From JBARCX01 sp049794535 (GTDB taxonomy: Bacteria > Pseudomonadota > Gammaproteobacteria > Xanthomonadales > Rhodanobacteraceae): a DNA stretch of 22,126 bases. Both the position numbers and the translations under genes were made by a program. The notes under the pieces are model-generated. The model did not search any database, was not told where the DNA came from, and was given only the letters and a program-made list of their open reading frames with translations. Location of the stretch: the NCBI GenBank assembly GCA_049794535.1, contig JBARCX010000322.1, positions 1 to 22,126 on the forward strand, in the 5' to 3' direction. Of this stretch, positions 21,775-22,126 are shown piece by piece (position 1 is the first letter of the stretch; every line of letters starts with the position of its first letter).

Positions 21775-22126
21775 TCAGACCACCAACAACCGAACCATGT
21801 GCTCATGGCGATGCCCAGCCAACTGGCGCTCGCCATCCACTGCAAAACCCAGACGCTGGTAAAGCCGCTTCACACCCGGTTTGTTGCCATCCACTAATAA
21901 ACCGACACGTGTATAGCCTTCGTCACGGGCCTGCGCACATACCGCATCGATCAACCGCGCCGCATGCCCGCAACCACGCTGCGCCGATGCCACGGCCAGC
22001 GCATCCAGATAGAACTCGTCCGATGTGCTCTCCATCTCGTGCTTAAGGCTAGACGTCGGATCGCGCTGGCGCACACGCGCCAGCACCGGTTCCGCCAGCG
22101 CGACTTCATCCCGCCCCGGATAGGCG
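21775..22126 (-). CDS. GNAT-family N-acetyltransferase, 5' end cut by window edge
   Basis: The frame is open from the window's right edge (Ala-Tyr-Pro-Gly-Arg-Asp) to a TGA, so the gene starts outside; a GTG at 22086 is internal. About 116 residues are visible. They cover the acetyl-CoA fold: strand 4 DEFYLDALAVASAQRG, motif A RGCGHAARLIDAVC with the pyrophosphate-binding loop (QRGCGHA), strand 5 YTRVGLLVDGNKPGVKRLYQRLGF (motif B) and a final strand ending HMVRLLVV. This arrangement, with N-x-x-G-V-K-R-L-Y, is typical of GNAT enzymes that acetylate small amines or protein N-termini or lysines. The substrate is unknown. Confidence 0.88.
   Translation of the reverse strand, partial: AYPGRDEVALAEPVLARVRQRDPTSSLKHEMESTSDEFYLDALAVASAQRGCGHAARLIDAVCAQARDEGYTRVGLLVDGNKPGVKRLYQRLGFAVDGERQLAGHRHEHMVRLLVV

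Noticed and set aside
21546..22046. Plus-strand open frame over the right-end spacer and GNAT gene
   Set aside because: Most of it is antisense to the clear acetyltransferase; the composition (Pro, Arg, His, Cys) is that of a shadow frame.
1..22126. CRISPR arrays, tRNA or rRNA genes, complete insertion sequences, replication origins
   Set aside because: No regular spaced repeats, tRNA-like cloverleaf, rRNA sequence, transposase or integrase frame was seen on either strand.

Overview
The window is a high-G+C (by eye about 60-65 %) gammaproteobacterial chromosome segment. The gene families and the dispersed GTCATTCCGGC-type palindrome point to the Xanthomonadales, most likely a Rhodanobacteraceae member such as Dyella, Luteibacter or Rhodanobacter. 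This placement is inference from gene content; there is no rRNA or tRNA to confirm it. Two genes are cut by the window edges: an exported-protein-like gene at the left end and a GNAT acetyltransferase at the right end.

Left part (1-6700). After the truncated left-end gene comes a 150-bp MITE-like element (423-572) with a perfect REP-type hairpin inside it. A block of minus-strand genes follows: a PAS-GGDEF diguanylate cyclase and the DRE-TIM (HMGL-like) enzyme upstream of it, a CPBP intramembrane protease homologue, an exported SGNH/GDSL hydrolase, and a RES-Xre type toxin-antitoxin pair with candidate operator repeats. A strong bidirectional terminator (6171-6199) separates the pair from a small His-rich exported protein.

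Middle part (6772-11893). A ParB-like (ParBc_2) protein is coupled by an ATGA overlap to a SulP anion transporter with a STAS domain. Eighteen bases later comes an exported DUF885 zinc peptidase. A 305-bp gene-free stretch of nested inverted repeats (10884-11188) separates this group from a YafY-type WYL regulator.

Detoxification-like operon (15754 down to 11189, minus strand). The order is a DJ-1/PfpI homologue without the usual active-site residues, a 72-aa orphan, an exported DUF1579-like protein, NIPSNAP, GFA, VOC/glyoxalase, GST and the WYL regulator. The first four junctions are all 4-base ATGA overlaps, so five proteins are probably translationally coupled. The mix of families suggests glutathione-linked handling of aldehydes or electrophiles (inference). 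A class I fructose-1,6-bisphosphatase gene (fbp) lies divergently next to it.

Right part (16911-22126). Between fbp and a 2OG-Fe(II) oxygenase lies a lower-G+C insert with a plus-strand operon. It holds a 94-aa orphan, then three tightly overlapping genes: a single-span protein with a periplasmic beta domain, an inner-membrane-anchored Clp-class AAA+ ATPase, and a second single-span protein with a long Ala/Ser/Thr/Pro linker and a large periplasmic domain. I do not recognise this as a named system, and it is the best candidate here for an undescribed envelope machine.
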